A model generated the notes under the pieces. It ran no database searches. It saw only the letters and a list, made by a program, of their open reading frames with translations, and had not been told where the DNA came from. DNA of 64,000 nucleotides, taken from the NCBI GenBank assembly GCA_021307315.1, contig JAJSPD010000011.1:1-64000 (forward strand). The letters are read 5' to 3'. Below, in pieces: positions 63,876 to 64,000 of this stretch. A program made the position numbers and the translations under genes. This DNA comes from Bisporella sp. PMI_857. Lineage: Eukaryota > Ascomycota > Leotiomycetes > Helotiales > Helotiaceae. How positions within the stretch are numbered: the stretch's first letter is position 1; the number at the start of each line of letters is the position of its first letter.

Positions 63876-64000
63876 TTAGTACAATTAACTAGAGTGGTCA
63901 TGTGTGAACGCACTTGAATGAAGAGTATCTTTCACGTGACCCGGAACGGGGTTATATATACTCGTAGTTTCACCATAGTTAGAACTTAACTCTCAATCAA
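63876..64000 (+). mobile_element. LTR-like repeat family E, copy B (runs off the window)
   Basis: ttagtacaattaactagag, then cacgtgacccggaacggggt, ttatatatactcg and aacttaactctcaatcaa, collinear with copies A and C. The Gypsy element is inserted at its very start. Confidence 0.65.

Overview
The window looks like nuclear DNA of a filamentous ascomycete (Pezizomycotina). The evidence is short GT-AG introns (46-105 nt), a HET-domain gene, an NLR-type gene joining phosphorylase, NACHT and ankyrin domains, a Zn2Cys6 factor, a CBM18 secreted protein, an SREBP-type bHLH, and an extremely AT-rich block (1-3300) typical of RIP-damaged DNA. Genus and class cannot be fixed from the sequence. The region is gene-poor and repeat-rich, like an accessory or subtelomere-like compartment.

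Left part (1-10 kb). An AT isochore carries one GC-normal solo LTR. It is followed by a second solo LTR, a stop-riddled DUF3435/C2H2 recombinase-like pseudogene (3628-6074), a 1049-bp Mutator-like element with perfect 9-bp target duplications (6215-7263), and a 5'-truncated ankyrin gene (8514-9551).

10.4-15.5 kb. One minus-strand gene. Its separate open frames join through two introns into a ~1,650-residue NLR-like receptor: PNP_UDP phosphorylase, NACHT, 14 almost identical ankyrin repeats and a C-terminal ZZ zinc finger. This is the most interesting locus of the window.

17-27 kb. A nest of transposons. A Tad-like LINE (18008-23921) sits inside an LTR-like repeat, which also carries a 184-bp solo LTR. 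A 570-bp solo LTR and another copy of the LTR-like repeat follow.

27-58 kb. Single-copy-looking genes separated by repeats: a poly-His hypothetical, a membrane RING-H2 ligase, a Zn2Cys6 factor with a frameshift, an FAD amine/amino-acid oxidase whose first exon is duplicated in tandem, a bHLH factor, a PP1/glycogen-targeting CBM21 protein with a frameshift, a conserved 377-aa hypothetical, a two-repeat secreted protein, a triple CBM18 secreted protein, a duplicated-domain protein, a small heat-shock protein with two dispersed fragments, and a complete HET protein. Between them lie solo LTRs with target duplications, a mariner-like non-autonomous element, a hairpin MITE and a pogo-like MITE nested in an LTR.

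59-64 kb. A Tc1-like transposon with an uninterrupted 434-aa transposase and TA target duplication is inserted in an LTR. It is followed by a decayed Gypsy gag-protease element cut by two unrelated LTRs.

No tRNA, rRNA or CRISPR was recognised. Exon boundaries and all functions are read from the sequence and family knowledge only; no expression or database evidence was available.
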